From contig LNAC01000032.1 in NCBI GenBank assembly GCA_002007465.1, positions 1,807,297 to 1,871,296 on the forward strand: a stretch of DNA of 64,000 nucleotides, in the 5' to 3' direction. The number at the start of each line of letters is the position of its first letter. The stretch's first letter is position 1. The notes beneath the pieces were generated by a model. It did not search any database and was not told where the DNA came from. It saw only the letters and a list, made by a program, of their open reading frames with translations. Positions 62,475 to 64,000 of this stretch are shown here, piece by piece. Made by a program: the position numbers and the translations under genes. The stretch is from Ailurus styani. Its lineage: Eukaryota > Chordata > Mammalia > Carnivora > Ailuridae.

Positions 62475-62850
62475 GCTCATTCATTTGCTGTATAGGTGTT
62501 GAGCATCTCCTATGGGCTAGGCACTGGATAAAAATAGACACGGAGTCTGTCCTCATGTGGTTGATTGTCTGATGAAGGGACAGACAATGAGTAGGCAGAA
62601 AACATAAATATGTAATTCTGAAGTGAGCTGCGCAGGATATGAACAGAGCTCAATGCTGCACAGGAGAAAGTTGTGTGTGAGGGGCATGTGTCTGAAGCTG
62701 GTTGTTGAAGGATTCTTTGAGGCAAAGCCATATAAGCTGAGACCTCAAGAAAGACAATGTGCTGGTCTGAGGAAGAAGGTGGGAAGAACTGGGCGAGGGG
62801 GACCAGTGCTCCTTGGACAGAGGCCTGAGGCCTCATCCCTGTCTCTAAAA
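62475..62850 (-). mobile_element. L2 3' region, reverse
   Basis: tcattcatttgctgtataggtgttgagcatctcctatgggctaggcact...gtctgtcctcatgtggttga...gctgagacctcaagaaagac follows the reverse L2 order. Confidence 0.7.
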
Positions 62851-63120
62851 GAGGGTGATGAGCAGCTTCCTAAATCCAGAACAAAGAGCCAGACCCCTGG
62901 AGCCCCTTGAGCACTTGCATAGATATGACAATATGACAACTAAAGAAATTCCAGTGTGTATCTTTCTCCTGTGGCAGTTCCTATTTTCTCCACAGTCTCA
63001 AATGGTTAAGTTTTCTCCCCTCCCTGGCATTTTTTTTTCCTTGTAGCATGTTCATAGGACGTGGGGTTAGAAGAAGCTTGAAAATCAAGGCCCTTTTGCT
63101 GGCCTCATTTTAGAAATAGA

Positions 63121-63248
63121 TGGGCATTAAGGAGGGCACGTGAGGTAATGAACACTTAGTGTTACACGCAACTGATGAATCATTGAACACTACATCGGAA
63201 ACTAATGATGTACTATATATTGGCTGATTGAATTTAAATTAAAAAGAA
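63121..63248 (+). mobile_element. L1 3' end, forward
   Basis: gggcattaaggagggcacgtgaggtaatga...gaaactaatgatgtactata ending in aaattaaaaag. Same L1 3' family as the copy at 39180. Confidence 0.85.
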
Positions 63249-63991
63249 AGCATTCTTAACTAACTTCCATATTCTTTTGGGAAGGTAGTTACCCTCTGTG
63301 GTATCCCGATGGAGTACAGTGCCTTTTAGAAAGCAGATTCAACCTCAAGATTTTCTCTCAGGTCTTACATATGTCCCTGCCACCCGGGAGTTATCCATCA
63401 TCCTGTAATTTTCCGGTGACTGCATCACAATGAAATAAGTGTAAAGCTAGAGAAAATGTGCCGGTCATAACTGTGACAGTGCTTCGTGAGGGAAACAAAC
63501 CGACCTGCTACGTGGCTTTTTCCAGCTCAACATCATTAACCCTTTGACTTCATCTGTTGAACCCTGACTTTCTGAAGACCAAGAGGGTCAGGGAACTCCC
63601 AGTAACTGAGAGCCTGTGACATTAATGAATTCCAGAAATAGAGAACACCAAAAGTCCAGCTCTCCAAATTATAATTTATTACTTTAGAATACCCTTTTAG
63701 CACCGTATCAAGGGAAGAGATACATATTTATATATTTCTGTTGACTTTAAGGAATGTAGTCCTTAATTATTTTGCATTCAACATAAACCTGTGCTTTTAG
63801 AAAGTGCATTGTTTACCTTGGGAATTGTTGACATCTTAACAGCTGACATGTTGGTGTGGTCTTATGGAGCATAGTTAGGTCCTGTTAGTCATGGGGTGCC
63901 TTTAGTGCCATGTTGATAATGGCTCTCTGTGTGTTTGTATGTTTCCTGTTCTCATAACTGGTGGAATAATCTCTCATGGGTTTTGTTTTAG

Positions 63992-64000
63992 GGTGACCCT
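63992..64000 (+). CDS. COL25A1: COL25A1 exon, 5' fragment cut by window end
   Basis: After ...gggttttgttttag the last nine bases read GGT GAC CCT (Gly-Asp-Pro) in phase 0. From memory the next human COL25A1 exon begins GDPGSS, which fits. Only the first triplet is visible, so the call rests on the acceptor, the phase and the expected order. Confidence 0.8.

Larger units (their letters stand above)
56809..63991 (+). other. COL25A1: COL25A1 intron, 7.2 kb
   Basis: GTACAG...TTTTAG. Contains two + SINEs (57151, 58841), a MER20-like and a second hAT-like element, L2 pieces in both orientations, a reverse L1 fragment (60241) and a forward L1 3' end (63121). 59040-60120 shows nothing I recognise. 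Confidence 0.87.

Noticed and set aside
1..64000. CRISPR arrays, operons, riboswitches or phage genes
   Set aside because: No regularly spaced repeats or prokaryotic gene organisation; the window is mammalian intronic DNA.

Overview
This window is ordinary vertebrate nuclear DNA: long AT-rich introns, tiny exons with GT/AG boundaries and dense interspersed repeats. It suggests a caniform carnivore, most likely a mustelid. Eleven tRNA-derived CAN-SINE copies carry the 'gcctgggtggctcag' head, CT-rich middle and 'aaataaataaaatcttt' tail typical of Carnivora. Several L1 3' ends have the carnivore-type tail ('ggagggca...gagcactgggtgt...aactaatgatgta'). The mustelid assignment rests on the 'ttaaagcctctgctttcggctcag' SINE variant and is inference.

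The only gene I can support is on the + strand: nine consecutive exons of COL25A1 (collagen alpha-1(XXV), also called CLAC-P), a type II transmembrane collagen of neurons and muscle. From memory of the human protein they cover roughly residues 165-305. The first (14651-14722) is a 24-codon non-collagenous linker. The next seven are Gly-X-Y exons at 15451, 17773, 33400, 35440, 51560, 53704 and 56764. The ninth starts at 63992 and runs off the window. Every exon starts and ends in phase 0, so each could be skipped without shifting the frame. The visible coding total is 423 bp (141 codons), with no stop or frameshift.

Layout: 1-14650 is the 3' part of an upstream intron. 14651-17808 holds three exons close together. 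Two introns of about 16 kb (17809-33399 and 35485-51559) flank the pair of exons at 33400 and 35440. 51560-64000 holds the last four. The introns contain 11 SINEs, many MIR and L2 fossils, L1 3' fragments, three or more hAT-like or palindromic MER-type DNA elements, and several microsatellites.

I found no previously undescribed biological system. The most interesting items are: (i) an empty-site/filled-site pair of a young SINE joined across a single N at 53999, which looks like two haplotypes concatenated; (ii) a second N-flanked 62-bp perfect duplication at 55576-55705; (iii) an unrecognised, relatively CpG-rich 1.1-kb block at 13150-14290 with decayed glycoprotein-like reading frames on the - strand; and (iv) weak splice sites on several of the small collagen exons. 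The many other ORFs of 60-139 codons are chance frames in introns or repeats and are not annotated.
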